A DNA stretch of 64,000 bases from Saccharopolyspora elongata (GTDB taxonomy: Bacteria; Actinomycetota; Actinomycetes; Mycobacteriales; Pseudonocardiaceae). Positions 17,275 through 25,595 of this stretch are shown here, in pieces. Under the pieces are notes generated by a model that was not told the origin of the DNA, made no database searches, and saw only the letters and a list, made by a program, of their open reading frames with translations. A program made the position numbers and the translations under genes. Where the stretch lies: contig NZ_SMKW01000016.1 of the NCBI RefSeq assembly GCF_004348985.1, positions 82,036-146,035 of the forward strand, in the 5' to 3' direction. Each line of letters opens with the position of its first letter. The stretch's first letter is position 1.

Positions 17275-17844
17275 TCAGCAGCCCGTGTCGATCTCTACGT
17301 CGTACACGCGATCGGCCAGCATGTCGCGGTACTTGGAGCGGCCGAGACGTGCTGCTCGGCAAATGCCTGCGATGGCGTTAGCGGCCCAAAGAAGGGGCTC
17401 GACAGCGCCCGAACAATGATCGACGTGAAATCGTGCCCTTGCCGGGAGAAGGTTTTGTCGGGCTGCGGTCACGGTTCGCACGTCACGTCGGTTGAGGTTC
17501 GCAGACCGGGCCTCGAGCAGCAGTGTGTCAACCCCGAATCCGTGTAGTTCGACGACGAGGTTCGTCAGGCACTTGGCGCGAGCCCTTTCCTGCTTCTGGA
17601 TAGGTACGGGCGCGCCGATGACGACGACATGCATCCCGTCGAGATCAGCTAGCTTCTTGACCATCCGCAATTGTTCAGTGGGGCCCATGTCGTACCAGTG
17701 GAGCTTTCGGTGCTTGCCTCGGAGTGCTAGCAGTGCTTCACCGGCGTCGGTCAGGATTTGGGGTTCAAAGACGACGCCTGTGAGCACGTAGAAGCCGTGC
17801 TCCAGGTGTTCCCGGAAGGACTCATCGCCGTATGCAACAGGCAC
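17275..17844 (-). CDS. DUF3800-like protein, possible RNase H-fold nuclease
   Basis: This is a 189-residue protein with YGDES at residues 5-9, the N-terminal acidic signature of DUF3800-like proteins, then RGKHRKLHWYDMG, HVVVIGAP, the KQERARAKCL helix, DTLLLEARS and a C-terminal VDHCSGAVEPLLWAANAIAG. DUF3800 proteins are predicted RNase H-fold enzymes of unknown substrate. The late Asp expected in the LQxAD-type helix reads Asn here (AAN), so catalysis is uncertain. G+C is about 53-60% in sampled 60-base blocks, against about 75% next door, which suggests recent transfer. It stands alone between two copies of a structured repeat. GTG start, with TACCGT eight bases upstream. Confidence 0.65.
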   Translation of the reverse strand: MPVAYGDESFREHLEHGFYVLTGVVFEPQILTDAGEALLALRGKHRKLHWYDMGPTEQLRMVKKLADLDGMHVVVIGAPVPIQKQERARAKCLTNLVVELHGFGVDTLLLEARSANLNRRDVRTVTAARQNLLPARARFHVDHCSGAVEPLLWAANAIAGICRAARLGRSKYRDMLADRVYDVEIDTGC

Positions 17845-17925
17845 GAGGGATCACGGTAACGGGCTGGTCGAATTCTCTTTCGAGCGATACGGGATCCCCT
17901 GATGGTCGCCTGATGCGGTGGTTTT

Positions 17926-17950
17926 CCTAATTTTTAGGCAAAATTGGGAG
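17926..17950. repeat. AT-cored hairpin upstream of repeat B
   Basis: CCTAATTT pairs with AAATTGGG with one wobble across a short loop. It resembles the terminator hairpin at 37003-37033, which has the same CCCAATT/AATTGGG core. It lies about 85 bases upstream of the DUF3800-like start and just before structured repeat B. Confidence 0.45.
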
Positions 17951-17967
17951 TTCGGCCGCCTTCGCGG

Positions 17968-18058
17968 CGGGCATGATGGCGGTGCCTGATCCCGCGGGGA
18001 GACGGAAGGAAGGCCAGGTGACCCGGGGCATGACTGGGAGTCTGGCCTGATGCATGTC
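17968..18058 (+). ncRNA. Structured repeat B beside the DUF3800-like gene (candidate RNA)
   Basis: This second copy has a TCCC-GCG-GGGA hairpin (17990-18000), the same GGAAGGAAGG linker, and the nested AGGCCAGG/TCTGGCCT (18011-18018 with 18041-18048) and CCCGG/CTGGG (18022-18026 with 18034-18038) stems. Compared with copy A, a C-G pair of the first hairpin becomes U-A and a G-C pair of the second becomes G-U, so pairing is kept while sequence changes. Both copies have the same orientation. Confidence 0.5.
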
Positions 18059-18068
18059 TGGGGTGTGT

Positions 18069-19118
18069 TCAGGTCGTTGCGCGTTGGTATGCCGTGATCG
18101 TGGTTTCCGCGCAGGCCCGCCAGGTGAAGGTTTTGGCCCGGGTGCGGGCGTTTTCCGCGTTCGGCGGGTTGGTCAGGGCTTGGTGCAGGGCTTCGTTGAG
18201 GGCCGCCGGGTCGCCGTGGGGCGCGAGGATCGCTTGGCCCGCCGTGACTTCGCGGAGGGCCGGGATGTCCGAGCACACCACCGGCGTTCCGCAGGCCATG
18301 GCTTCCAGTGCCGGTAGGCCGAATCCCTCGTCGCTCGAAGGCAATACGAGCGCGGCGGCGCCGGCGACCAGGCGGCGCAGGTGCTCGTCGGGGAGGTAGC
18401 CGGTGCGGATCACGCCGCCCCGGCTGCCCGGCTCTCCAGGACCCGCGATGACCAGTGGGGGCAGGTCGGGGCCGTGGGCTTCGAGCAGCGTCGGCAGCCC
18501 CTTGCGGGGACCTTCGGCGCCGACGAACAGCAGGTACTCCGACGGAAGTCCATAGTGGACTTTCAGCTCGGAATCCATGGGTGCCGCGCAGAACCACTCG
18601 GGATCGACGCCGAGCGGAGTCACCAGGACCTTTTCCCGCGGCAGGTCGAGCCGCGCGCTGACGGCGTCGGCCACCGCGGCGGTCGGCGTGCACACCACCC
18701 GCGCCCGCCGCGCGGAACTCCGCACGAGATCGGGCAAGTCGGGTTCGGCCAGCGACGGATCGTCCAGGAACGCCAGGTCGTGCACCGTCACCACGCCGCC
18801 CGCCCGGATCGACGGCGGAAGCACGAAGTTCGTTCCGTGGACCACCTGCGCCGACCCGGCGAGCAGTTCGACGGGCGGGAAAGCGCCGCGCTGCCAGAGC
18901 TTCCGCAGAACCCGCGCCGGAATCGGCGGCCCCACCGCGCGCGTTCCGTTCGGCGCCAGCGAACGCAGCTCCCGCCAGCCCCGGGTGGTGAACCCGATCA
19001 GCCGAACGTCCACCAGAGCCGCGAGCTCGCCGACCAGGGAAGCGGTGTAGCGCCCGATTCCGGTGCGCCGGCCGAGCAGCGGCGTGCCGTCCAGCAGGAC
19101 GCGCAGGTCAGCGCCCAC
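18069..19118 (-). CDS. GT4-family glycosyltransferase
   Basis: This 349-residue GT-B enzyme has an N-terminal acceptor half with TPLLGRRTGIGRYTASLV and a C-terminal nucleotide-sugar half with VTPLGVDPEWF, LLFVGAEGPRKGLPTLLEA and the E-x7-E motif in EGFGLPALEAMACGTPVV (about residues 269-286). It is cytosolic or membrane-associated and retaining, using an NDP-sugar such as GDP-mannose or dTDP-rhamnose; the donor is not determined. Its GTG start at 19118 overlaps the end of the larger upstream glycosyltransferase by 11 bases, so the two form one operon. Confidence 0.85.
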   Translation of the reverse strand: MGADLRVLLDGTPLLGRRTGIGRYTASLVGELAALVDVRLIGFTTRGWRELRSLAPNGTRAVGPPIPARVLRKLWQRGAFPPVELLAGSAQVVHGTNFVLPPSIRAGGVVTVHDLAFLDDPSLAEPDLPDLVRSSARRARVVCTPTAAVADAVSARLDLPREKVLVTPLGVDPEWFCAAPMDSELKVHYGLPSEYLLFVGAEGPRKGLPTLLEAHGPDLPPLVIAGPGEPGSRGGVIRTGYLPDEHLRRLVAGAAALVLPSSDEGFGLPALEAMACGTPVVCSDIPALREVTAGQAILAPHGDPAALNEALHQALTNPPNAENARTRAKTFTWRACAETTITAYQRATT

Positions 19119-21615
19119 GGAACCGCTCGCCGGCGATCCGCCGGAGCCGCCCGGTCGCCCGCTTCGCGACCTCCAGCGGGCCGCCCGCGTCGAGGTACTC
19201 GCGCAACAGCGCGATGTCGCGGCGCGCCGTCTCGACGCGGTTCAGCTGCGGGCTGCGCACGAGCGGCGCGCTCGCCTTCAGCCGGTCGGCGGCCGGGCGC
19301 GGGTCGCGGCAGAACTCCGTCAGCGGCGCCAGCACGGATTCCCAGGTGAACCGCTCGCGGACCGGGGCGATGCGGCGGCGGCACTCGGCGGCGAACTCCT
19401 CGTCGTAGAGCACCTTCTCCAGCGCCTCGGCCAGCGCGTCCGGATCTTCGGCCGGGACCACGACGCCGATGCCCTCCTCACGCACCAGGTCGGCGAACGA
19501 GTCGCCGTCGGTGGTCACCACCGGCAGCCCGGACCACAGGTAGTCCAGCACGCGGGTGCGGAACGCGAACGTCGTCTCCACGTGCTCGAAGTGCGTGGTG
19601 ACGCCGCAATCCGCGTCGAGCAGGTAGTTCTGCCGCTCGCCGTAGGGCACCCACGTCTCGTTGAAGAACACGAACTTGTCGGTCAGCCCGAGCCGGCGGG
19701 CCAGGCCGCGGGTCTGCCCGGCCATGCCCATCTCCGGCACGTCCGGGTTCGGGTGCTTCATGCCGAGGAAGAACAGCCGGACGTCGTTGTGCTGGTGGGA
19801 AAGCCGGTGCACCGCGTGCAGCAGCGTCAGCGGGTCGAACCAGCTGTAGACGCCGCCCGCCCACAGCACGACCTTGTCCTCGGCGGCGATGCCGGACCGG
19901 TTGCCCTTGATCGCCGGGCCGGTGCGGCGCGGCGCCACCGACGGCAGGCCGAACGGCACGACCGACAGCAGCGAGCGGACCGTCGGGTCGTTGTCGTACA
20001 GGCCGGGGGTTAACCGGCCCAGCGATGCGAGGTGGCCCAGCCAGAAGTGCCGCTGCCGTTCCGAGGCGCAGAGGAAGAAGTCGCCGCGCTGCAGCTGGGT
20101 GTTGAGCACCTTGGTGACCCCGGCCAGGTCCTTCGCGCGGCGCTCGTCGTCGGTGTCGCGACCCTGCTCCAGCAGTTCCAGGTGCATCGGGTCGTAGACG
20201 TCGCAGACCACGATCTTGGTGGACTCGACGTTCTTGAGCGCCGGCACCATCTCCAGCACGTGGCCCTGCAGCACCACGACGTCCGCCCAGTCGACATGGG
20301 CGCCGAGCTCGCGCGGTTTCGCCGCGACCACGGCGAAGCGGGACTCCGGCGGGCTGACGAGCGCGTTGACGCTGACCAGCCGCACCTCGTGCTCCGCGGA
20401 GAGCACCTCGGCCATGTGCCAGGCGCGGATCGCCGGGCCGGCCATCCGCTCGGTGACCGCGTCGCCGGTGATCACCACGACCTTCCGGGGGCGGCCGAAG
20501 AGCTCGTCCAGCCCGAACGCCTCGACCAGCGCGTCGTGCGCGGCGAGGTAGCGCGGCAGCGGGTAGGCGGGCTCCATCGCCTTGCGCATCAACGGCACCA
20601 GGTCGGCGTCGGTGCGCACCCGCGCCCGCTGCTCCTCCTCGCGGGACTCCTTCAGCGACGGCAGCAGCTCGACGAACTGGTCGATCGCCAGCATCCCGGC
20701 CAGCGCGGACCGGTCGATCGGGACCGGGCTGTCGTCCTCGCTGTCGCCGCGCCGGGTGATCTCCAGCTGGGTCGGGTCGATCTCGCCGCGCGCGGTGGCC
20801 CGCCGCACGGCCAGCGCCATCGCGGCGGGCAGCGCCTTCGCCAGCGTCTCGTCGGAAACGTTCTTGTACAGCGCAGCGAGCGCGTTGCGCTCCAGCAGGT
20901 AGTGCTCGCGAGCCGAGGAGACCTCGGCCATCGAGGCGTGGTGGCGGTGGAACGTCAGCGAACCCGGTTCGTAGCGGACCCGCCAGCCGCGCAGGTTCAG
21001 CCGCCAGCCGAGGTCGACGTCCTCGTAGAACATGAAGAAGCGCTCGTCGAAGCCGTCGAGCGCGGCGAAAAGCTCGGCCCGCACGAACAGCGCGGAACCG
21101 GTGCCGAACAGCACGTCCCGGGCCGCGTCGTGCGAGCCGTCGTCGACCTCGCCCGCGTGGCGCTTGTAGCCCATCCCGAACCAGGTCAGCCCGCCGTCGA
21201 CGAAGTCGATGTGGCGGCCCTCCCAGTCCAGGACCTTGCTGGCGACCGCGCCCACCGTCGGCTCCGACCGCAGCACCGCGACGGCCGCGCGCACCCAGGC
21301 GCGATCCGGTTTGGCGTCGTTGTTGAGGAAGGCCAGCACCTGGCCGGTGGCGCTGCGGGCGGCGAGGTTGCACCCGCCGGCGAACCCGCGGTTGGTGTCC
21401 GACTCGATCAGCCGCACCTCCGGAGCGGCGGCGCGGATCCGCTCGGCGCTGCCGTCGCCGGAGGCGTTGTCGACGCAGATCACCTCCAGCCGGTCGGCCG
21501 GGTAGTCGAGCTCGTCGCGGAGCGCGCGCAGGCAGGTGATGGTGTCGTCCGCGCCGCGGTAGTTGACCACGATCACCGACACGACGGGCAGGGTGCTGTC
21601 GGACAATTCAGCCAC
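19108..21615 (-). CDS. Bifunctional GT2-GT4 glycosyltransferase
   Basis: This 835-residue protein joins two glycosyltransferases. Residues about 10-310 are a rhamnosyltransferase-like GT2 domain with VSVIVVNYRGADDT, DNASGDGS, FLNNDAKPDRAW and FMFYEDVDLGWRLNLRGW. Residues about 380-760 are a GT-B/GT4-like domain with ITGDAVTERMAGPAIRAW, VLWAGGVYSWFDPLTLLHA and RVLDYLWSGLPVVTTDGDSFADL. A C-terminal helix of about 60 residues follows. Two sequential additions to one glycan by one polypeptide are likely, as in O-antigen-type enzymes. Start GTG at 21615. It is the first gene of a two-gene operon ending at 18069. Confidence 0.85.
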   Translation of the reverse strand: MAELSDSTLPVVSVIVVNYRGADDTITCLRALRDELDYPADRLEVICVDNASGDGSAERIRAAAPEVRLIESDTNRGFAGGCNLAARSATGQVLAFLNNDAKPDRAWVRAAVAVLRSEPTVGAVASKVLDWEGRHIDFVDGGLTWFGMGYKRHAGEVDDGSHDAARDVLFGTGSALFVRAELFAALDGFDERFFMFYEDVDLGWRLNLRGWRVRYEPGSLTFHRHHASMAEVSSAREHYLLERNALAALYKNVSDETLAKALPAAMALAVRRATARGEIDPTQLEITRRGDSEDDSPVPIDRSALAGMLAIDQFVELLPSLKESREEEQRARVRTDADLVPLMRKAMEPAYPLPRYLAAHDALVEAFGLDELFGRPRKVVVITGDAVTERMAGPAIRAWHMAEVLSAEHEVRLVSVNALVSPPESRFAVVAAKPRELGAHVDWADVVVLQGHVLEMVPALKNVESTKIVVCDVYDPMHLELLEQGRDTDDERRAKDLAGVTKVLNTQLQRGDFFLCASERQRHFWLGHLASLGRLTPGLYDNDPTVRSLLSVVPFGLPSVAPRRTGPAIKGNRSGIAAEDKVVLWAGGVYSWFDPLTLLHAVHRLSHQHNDVRLFFLGMKHPNPDVPEMGMAGQTRGLARRLGLTDKFVFFNETWVPYGERQNYLLDADCGVTTHFEHVETTFAFRTRVLDYLWSGLPVVTTDGDSFADLVREEGIGVVVPAEDPDALAEALEKVLYDEEFAAECRRRIAPVRERFTWESVLAPLTEFCRDPRPAADRLKASAPLVRSPQLNRVETARRDIALLREYLDAGGPLEVAKRATGRLRRIAGERFRGR

Positions 21616-21692
21616 GCCCTAAAGCGTGCACCATCCCCCGGCACAGCCTGCGGGGTGTTCGCGAAAACGCGGCCATCCCGACACCTGGGCCC

Positions 21693-21746
21693 GGGTGGAG
21701 TGAACGGCCTGTTGACTCCGTCTAGTGAGGTGAACGGGCCGTTCGC
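21693..21746 (+). repeat. 54-base direct repeat, copy 1
   Basis: A 54-base sequence beginning GGGTGGAGTGAACGGCCTGT recurs without a mismatch at 21845-21898. Inside it, GAACGGCC and GGCCGTTC form an inverted repeat and GAACGG-G-CCGTTC a small palindrome. It lies upstream of the GT2-GT4 gene and downstream of the next minus-strand GT2 gene. Confidence 0.85.
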
Positions 21747-21844
21747 CTCACATGCGGCGTTCGCAGGGTGGGTGGGTTGGAGCTGTTCCAGCGTCCGGTG
21801 AGATCAGGGCGCGCCGGGGGTGTGTCGGCGCCGGTCGGTGTGTT

Positions 21845-21898
21845 GGGTGGAGTGAACGGCCTGTTGACTCCGTCTAGTGAGGTGAACGGGCCGTTCGC
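21845..21898 (+). repeat. 54-base direct repeat, copy 2
   Basis: This is an identical copy of 21693-21746 with a period of 152 bases, ending 14 bases before the stop codon of the GT2 gene. The palindromic content suggests a terminator-like or protein-binding element rather than coding sequence. Confidence 0.85.
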
Positions 21899-21911
21899 TC
21901 GTCCGCTGGGT

Positions 21912-22859
21912 TCAGGCTCCCGCCCAGGTGTTCCAAACCTCGCGCCGCGGAACCCGCGCCGTTCGGCCGATCCGCCGACGGGCGCGAAGCGCCGCCGACA
22001 GGCCGGCCGCGACCTCGGCCAGCACGCGGAGCCGCAAGGCGACGTGGAAGTTCGCCGCGCCGGGAACGGAACGAGCCCCGGTCGCCCGGCGCAACGGCAG
22101 GGCGAGGGTGATCGCCGCGAAGCGGGCGAGCTCCCGCGCCGCAACCGAAGCGGGAGCGCAGCGAAGCAGGGTGAGCAGGCGGTTCCGTTCGTTCCAGCGG
22201 TGGAACAGCGTCGAACCCGGCAGCGTCGTCGCACCGTGCAGGTGCGAGGCGGTGGCGTCGGCAGCCGGGACGATCCGGTGCCCCGCGAGGCGCAGCCGCC
22301 ACGCGGTGTCGGTGTCCTCGTAGTAGCAGAAGAAGTGAGCCGGAACACCGCCGACGGAACGGAGATGCGCGGTGCGCAGCAGCGCCGCCCCGCCGCAGAA
22401 GCCGAACACGCCGCCGGAGGCATCAGGCGCGTCAGCGCCGTGGCCGTCGGCCGTGAGCCGCACGCCGGCGGACTGCACCCGGCCGTCCGGCGTGCGGAGC
22501 ACGGAGGACGCCGCGGCGGCGGAGCCGTCCGCGTCGAGCGCGGCTTCGAGCGCCGCGAGCCAGCCGGAGGCTGGCGCAGCGTCGTCGTTGAGCCACGCGA
22601 CGTAAGGAGTGTGGATTCGGTCGAGCGCAGCGGCGATCCCGCCGGCGTAGCCGGTGTTGCGGCGTAGCCGCAGCACCTCCGGCGCCGACGGGTGGGCGGC
22701 GATGAGGTCGGCCGTGCCGTCGTCGGAGGCGTTGTCGACCACCAGCGTCCGATGTGGACGATCCTGGGCCGCCAGCGCGTCCAGGCACGCCTCGATGTGG
22801 TCCAGCCCCCGCCAGGTCACCACGACAACGGTGCTGCGCACCCGTTCCGACGTCGTCAC
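21912..22859 (-). CDS. GT2-family glycosyltransferase, rhamnosyltransferase-like
   Basis: This 315-residue GT-A enzyme shows VVVVTWRGLDHIEACLDAL, VVDNASDDGTADLI, the donor-binding segment VAWLNDDAAPASGW and the catalytic-region motif FFCYYEDTDTAWRLRLAGHR. The fold resembles WbbL-type rhamnosyltransferases, which use dTDP-rhamnose at the inner face of the membrane. GTG at 22859 is the most plausible start; longer frames add Arg-rich sequence that overlaps the divergent gene's upstream region. Two identical 54-base repeats follow its stop. A GTCCGATGTGGAC motif is embedded at 22747. Confidence 0.82.
   Translation of the reverse strand: MTTSERVRSTVVVVTWRGLDHIEACLDALAAQDRPHRTLVVDNASDDGTADLIAAHPSAPEVLRLRRNTGYAGGIAAALDRIHTPYVAWLNDDAAPASGWLAALEAALDADGSAAAASSVLRTPDGRVQSAGVRLTADGHGADAPDASGGVFGFCGGAALLRTAHLRSVGGVPAHFFCYYEDTDTAWRLRLAGHRIVPAADATASHLHGATTLPGSTLFHRWNERNRLLTLLRCAPASVAARELARFAAITLALPLRRATGARSVPGAANFHVALRLRVLAEVAAGLSAALRARRRIGRTARVPRREVWNTWAGA
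22747..22759 (+). repeat. 13-mer GTCCGAWGTGGAC, site 2
   Basis: GTCCGATGTGGAC lies inside the GT2 gene, whose strand reads GAT CGT CCA CAT CGG ACG (Asp-Arg-Pro-His-Arg-Thr), again using the rare codons CGT and CCA. Confidence 0.5.
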
Positions 22860-23080
22860 GCCCGAAGACGTTACGCACCAGCGATCCGGCGCCCGCCGCT
22901 GGTGGCGCGATCTCGCGATGGTCGAGTTCTCGCGAAACCGTCCGGCACTCACGGAGTGGTGTGCAGGAGCTACTGAGCGTTGCGGGTTTCGTTCGCCCCG
23001 GGACCGGCGCGATTTCTCGCGAAGCTGCGCCCCGCCCGCGACCGAACTCCGGCGGTGAGGCGGCGTGGGAAGCTGGGCGG

Positions 23081-24202
23081 GTGCCCGAGCTAGTCACGAT
23101 CGCCGAGCAGCTGCTCGCGCCGGTTCCCGGCGGAACCGGCCGCTACACGCGGGAACTGCTGCGCGCGATGGCCGAAACCGCGCCGAGCGGCTGGGAGCTG
23201 AGCAGCGTGATCAGCCGCGGCGGTGATCCCGAGGCCGCGCGGGTTCCCGGCGTGCTCGGGCCTCGGGTGCTGCCGCTGCCGCGTCGCGCGCTGATCGCGG
23301 CCTGGGAACGCGGCATCCCGTTCTGGCCGGGCGGTGACTCGGTGCACGCCATGACGCCGCTCGCGCCGCCCGCGAAGCGCGGGCGAGGCCTGGTGGTGAC
23401 GGTGCACGACACGGTTCCGTGGACGCATCCGGAAACCCTGACGCCGCGCGGGGTTTCCTGGCACCGGCGGGCGATCGCCCGGGCCGCGCGGCACGCCGAC
23501 GCGCTGGTAGTGCCGACCGCCGTCGTGGCGGCGGACCTCGCGAAGCGCGTCCCGGTCAACGCGAGGCTGGAGGTCATCGGCGAAGGCGTCACGCCGTCGT
23601 TGCTGGCCGAACCCGACCCGGCCATCGCCGCACGGCTGGCGCTGCCCGAGCGGTACGTGCTGGCGATAGGCACGATCGAGCCACGCAAGGGCTACGAACA
23701 CCTGGTGCGGGCGATGGCCGAGTCCGCGGCGCCGGATGTGCCGCTGCTGATCGTCGGCCGCCGCGGCTGGGGCGATGTCGAAGTGCTGCGGATCGCGGCC
23801 GACTGCGGCGCGGAGCACGTGCGGGTTTTGGAGTCGGTCTCCGACGCCGAACTCGCGGCGCTGCTGCGGAACGCGACGGCGCTGGCCGCGCCGAGCCTCG
23901 CGGAAGGCTTCGGCCTCCCGCTCGTCGAGGCGATGGCGCTCGGCGTGCCGATCGTGCACTCCGATGCACCTGCGCTCGTGGAGGTCGCGGGCGGGGCGGG
24001 CGTGACGGTGCCGCGGGCCGAACCGGCCGCGCTCGCCGCAGCCCTGCGCGCGGTCGTCGACGACCCCGAGCACCGGGCCGGGCTGATCGCCGCGGGTTCT
24101 CGGCGGGTCGCGGATTTCACCTGGTCACAAGCGGCGCGGCAGGTCTGGCGTCAGCATCTCGATATCGTCACCCGACCCGGGCATCCCGGCGGCGCCGGCT
24201 AG
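23081..24202 (+). CDS. GT4-family glycosyltransferase
   Basis: This is a 373-residue GT-B enzyme. The N terminus has LLAPVPGGTGRYTRELLRAM (acceptor side) and VVTVHDTVPWTHPE. The donor half shows VLAIGTIEPRKGYEHLVRAM and the E-x7-E motif in EGFGLPLVEAMALGVPIVHSDAPALVEVAG. It is similar in design to the neighbouring GT4 proteins, which suggests an expanded local family. The GTG at 23081 is chosen because the homologous region starts there; upstream sequence in frame is Arg-rich and overlaps the divergent GT2 promoter. It probably acts on a polyprenyl-linked wall glycan, which is inference. Confidence 0.83.
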   Translation: MPELVTIAEQLLAPVPGGTGRYTRELLRAMAETAPSGWELSSVISRGGDPEAARVPGVLGPRVLPLPRRALIAAWERGIPFWPGGDSVHAMTPLAPPAKRGRGLVVTVHDTVPWTHPETLTPRGVSWHRRAIARAARHADALVVPTAVVAADLAKRVPVNARLEVIGEGVTPSLLAEPDPAIAARLALPERYVLAIGTIEPRKGYEHLVRAMAESAAPDVPLLIVGRRGWGDVEVLRIAADCGAEHVRVLESVSDAELAALLRNATALAAPSLAEGFGLPLVEAMALGVPIVHSDAPALVEVAGGAGVTVPRAEPAALAAALRAVVDDPEHRAGLIAAGSRRVADFTWSQAARQVWRQHLDIVTRPGHPGGAG

Positions 24203-24272
24203 GACCTCCACCTGGCAAAGCAGGACAGAACACATTTTCGCCGACTCGACGCAGGTTCACCCGTTCGCACCG

Positions 24273-24284
24273 TAATCTGCTCTG
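24273..24284 (+). promoter_or_regulatory. Leaderless-type -10 element
   Basis: TAATCT at 24273-24278 is six bases before the GTG at 24285, and no ribosome-binding site is visible. The next glycosyltransferase therefore probably has its own leaderless transcript. Confidence 0.5.
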
Positions 24285-25436
24285 GTGCACAGAGGCGAGC
24301 CGCACATCCTCATCGACGCCACCGCAGTACCAGCGGATCGAGGCGGCGTCGGCCGATACGTCGACTCCCTGCTGGCTGCCCTGGACGCGGACGGTGCCCG
24401 GCTCACGGTCGCCTGCCAGCCCCGCGACGCGGAGCTGTACGAGGCCATCGCCCCGCGCACCGACGTGGTGCCCGCCACCGAGGCCGTCGCCACCCGCACG
24501 GCCCGCCTGACCTGGGAGCAGACGACCCTGCCGCTGCTGGTGCGCCGGCTCGGGATCGATGTGCTGCACTCGCCGCACTACACGACGCCGCTGGCCAATC
24601 CGGCCGCATCGGTGGTCACGCTGCACGATGCGACGTTCTTCACCAACCCCGCGGTGCACTCGCCGGTCAAGGCCAGGTTCTTCCGCGCGTGGACGCGCAC
24701 CGCGCTGCGCCGCGCGACGCTGTGCATCGTGCCGAGCAAGGCGACCGCGGCCGAGCTGGCCCGCTCCGTCGGCGCCGACCGCGCCCGGATGCCGGTCATG
24801 TACCACGGCGTCGACCCGGACCGGTTCCACCCGCCGACCCCGGAGGAGATCCAGGAGGTGCGCGACCGGCTGAGCCTGCACGACCAGCCCTACGTCGCCT
24901 TCCTCGGCGCGCTGGAGCCGCGCAAGAACGTGCCCGCGCTGATCCGCGGCTTCACGATCGCCTGCCAGGGCCGCGCCGACTCGCCCGCGCTGGTGCTTGC
25001 CGGCCAGCCGGGCTGGGACACCCGCGTGGAACGGGCGCTGGAGGCCGTGCCGCACCGGATCCGGGTGATCCGGGCCGGCTACCTGCCGTTCGACCAGCTG
25101 GCCGGGTTCCTCGGCGGCGCGCACCTGGTCGCCTACCCGAGCATCGGCGAGGGCTTCGGCTTACCCGTGCTGGAGGCGATGGCCTGCGGCGCCGCGGTGC
25201 TCACCACGCGGCGGCTGAGCCTCCCGGAGGTCGGCGGCGACGCCGTCGCCTACTGCGGGGTGGGGGCGGGCGAGATCGCCAACGGCCTGACCGAACTGCT
25301 GGACGACCCGGCCCGCCGCGCCGCGCTCGCCGCGGCGGCCCAGCGCCGGGCGAAGGAGTTCACCTGGGCGGCCTGCGCGACCCAGCACCGGGAGACCTTC
25401 GCCAGGGCCCACCACATCCACACCAAGACCCGTTAG
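24285..25436 (+). CDS. GT4-family (mannosyltransferase-like) glycosyltransferase
   Basis: This 383-residue GT-B enzyme shows IDATAVPADRGGVGRYVDSLL at the N terminus, HSPHYTTPL and VVTLHDATFFTNP, then VMYHGVDPDRFHPP, FLGALEPRKNVPALIRGF and the E-x7-E motif in EGFGLPVLEAMACGAAVLTT. Proteins of this pattern include GDP-mannose-dependent mannosyltransferases, and manA, manB and manC in the window supply GDP-mannose; the donor remains inferred. GTG start at 24285 with a leaderless-type promoter. A dispersed hairpin follows the stop codon. Confidence 0.85.
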   Translation: MHRGEPHILIDATAVPADRGGVGRYVDSLLAALDADGARLTVACQPRDAELYEAIAPRTDVVPATEAVATRTARLTWEQTTLPLLVRRLGIDVLHSPHYTTPLANPAASVVTLHDATFFTNPAVHSPVKARFFRAWTRTALRRATLCIVPSKATAAELARSVGADRARMPVMYHGVDPDRFHPPTPEEIQEVRDRLSLHDQPYVAFLGALEPRKNVPALIRGFTIACQGRADSPALVLAGQPGWDTRVERALEAVPHRIRVIRAGYLPFDQLAGFLGGAHLVAYPSIGEGFGLPVLEAMACGAAVLTTRRLSLPEVGGDAVAYCGVGAGEIANGLTELLDDPARRAALAAAAQRRAKEFTWAACATQHRETFARAHHIHTKTR

Positions 25437-25452
25437 AACAGTTCCGCCTCGG

Positions 25453-25502
25453 GGCCCGTGAGTGTTTTGTGCTGCTATCGCGACACAACGTGCTCACGGG
25501 CC
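25453..25502 (+). repeat. Dispersed hairpin repeat, copy 2
   Basis: GGCCCGTGAG and CTCACGGGCC pair perfectly; inside, TTGTG pairs with CACAA around the loop CTGCTATCGCGA. The core matches the element at 3128-3183. It sits after one glycosyltransferase gene and before the next, and may terminate transcription. Confidence 0.7.
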
Positions 25503-25595
25503 TGACCAGTGGAAACGGAGCCTCCGTCGGCGTGCTCGCGGGGAACTGCGGTCGGGTGGCCGTCCGGTCTGCGCCGTTCGGCAGAATGTATCGGT

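Noticed and set aside
19478..21373. Second long minus-strand frame inside the GT2-GT4 gene
   Set aside because: Same strand, shifted frame, Arg/Ala-rich, no recognisable motif; the other frame has clear glycosyltransferase motifs.
21731..21746. LexA box inside the 54-base repeats
   Set aside because: GAACGGGCCGTTC has a five-base centre between GAAC and GTTC rather than four and lacks the R/Y pattern of the SOS box.
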